A stretch of DNA of 5,755 bases, from the NCBI GenBank assembly GCA_900319255.1, contig ONNU01000124.1:1-5755 (forward strand), given 5' to 3'. The notes under the pieces are model-generated. The model made no database searches, was not told the DNA's origin, and was given only the letters and a program-made list of their open reading frames with translations. The position numbers and the translations under genes were made by a program. The DNA is from an uncultured Eubacteriales bacterium (GTDB lineage: Bacteria > Bacillota > Clostridia > Oscillospirales > Acutalibacteraceae). Shown here in pieces: positions 5,721 to 5,755 of this stretch. How positions within the stretch are numbered: position 1 is the stretch's first letter; each line of letters opens with the position of its first letter.

Positions 5721-5755
5721 CGGAAGAAAAGAATAAAGAATAAAGCCGGTGAATC

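Larger units (their letters stand above)
5339..5755. other. Non-coding repeat-rich tail up to the window edge
   Basis: No credible gene is seen in these roughly 415 nt. Short open frames exist on both strands (for example 5301-5642 +), but they run through hairpins and through two repeat copies that differ by a frame-changing base. The tail holds a hairpin run (5354-5456), a duplicated 70/71-nt unit and a double-hairpin module (5672-5720), followed by AT-rich sequence that shows nothing recognisable. Confidence 0.7.

Overview
The window looks like chromosomal DNA of a gut or rumen Clostridium-class Firmicute, most likely a Ruminococcus-like Oscillospiraceae. The reasons are strong GGAGG-type ribosome binding sites, sigma-A type promoters, a SpaA/Cna-B surface protein, a diaminopimelate decarboxylase of the variant common in Clostridia, an EAL-PAS c-di-GMP protein, and GC-rich palindromic intergenic repeats. 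The genus is inferred from family resemblance, not from a search.

Layout: (1) Positions 3-1559 (+) hold the 3' part of a large secreted surface protein with Cna-B/SpaA-type beta-sandwich domains; its start lies left of the window. (2) A perfect 12-bp hairpin at 1594-1625 lies between convergent genes and can terminate both. (3) lysA (1680-2939, -) encodes diaminopimelate decarboxylase, the last step of lysine synthesis, with its own promoter and short leader. (4) A 727-nt divergent intergenic region (2940-3666) carries the lysA promoter, a GC-rich hairpin, an unexplained stretch with inverted repeats, a strong promoter for the next gene and a leader of about 190 nt with an 18-bp perfect palindrome. 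(5) Positions 3667-5295 (+) encode a soluble EAL-domain c-di-GMP phosphodiesterase with two PAS-like domains C-terminal to the EAL. (6) A terminator at 5304-5338 follows, then about 415 nt of non-coding, repeat-dense DNA: a run of adjacent hairpins, a 70/71-nt direct repeat in two copies and a double-hairpin module near the right edge.

The three genes do not form a pathway or operon: each has its own orientation, promoter or terminator. One concerns the cell surface, one lysine synthesis and one c-di-GMP signalling. c-di-GMP often controls surface adhesion in bacteria, but nothing here shows that this phosphodiesterase regulates the neighbouring surface protein. I found no clear new multi-gene system. 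The least explained parts are the structured tail after the EAL gene, the palindrome-bearing leader before it, and the C-terminal PAS/cysteine arrangement of the EAL protein.
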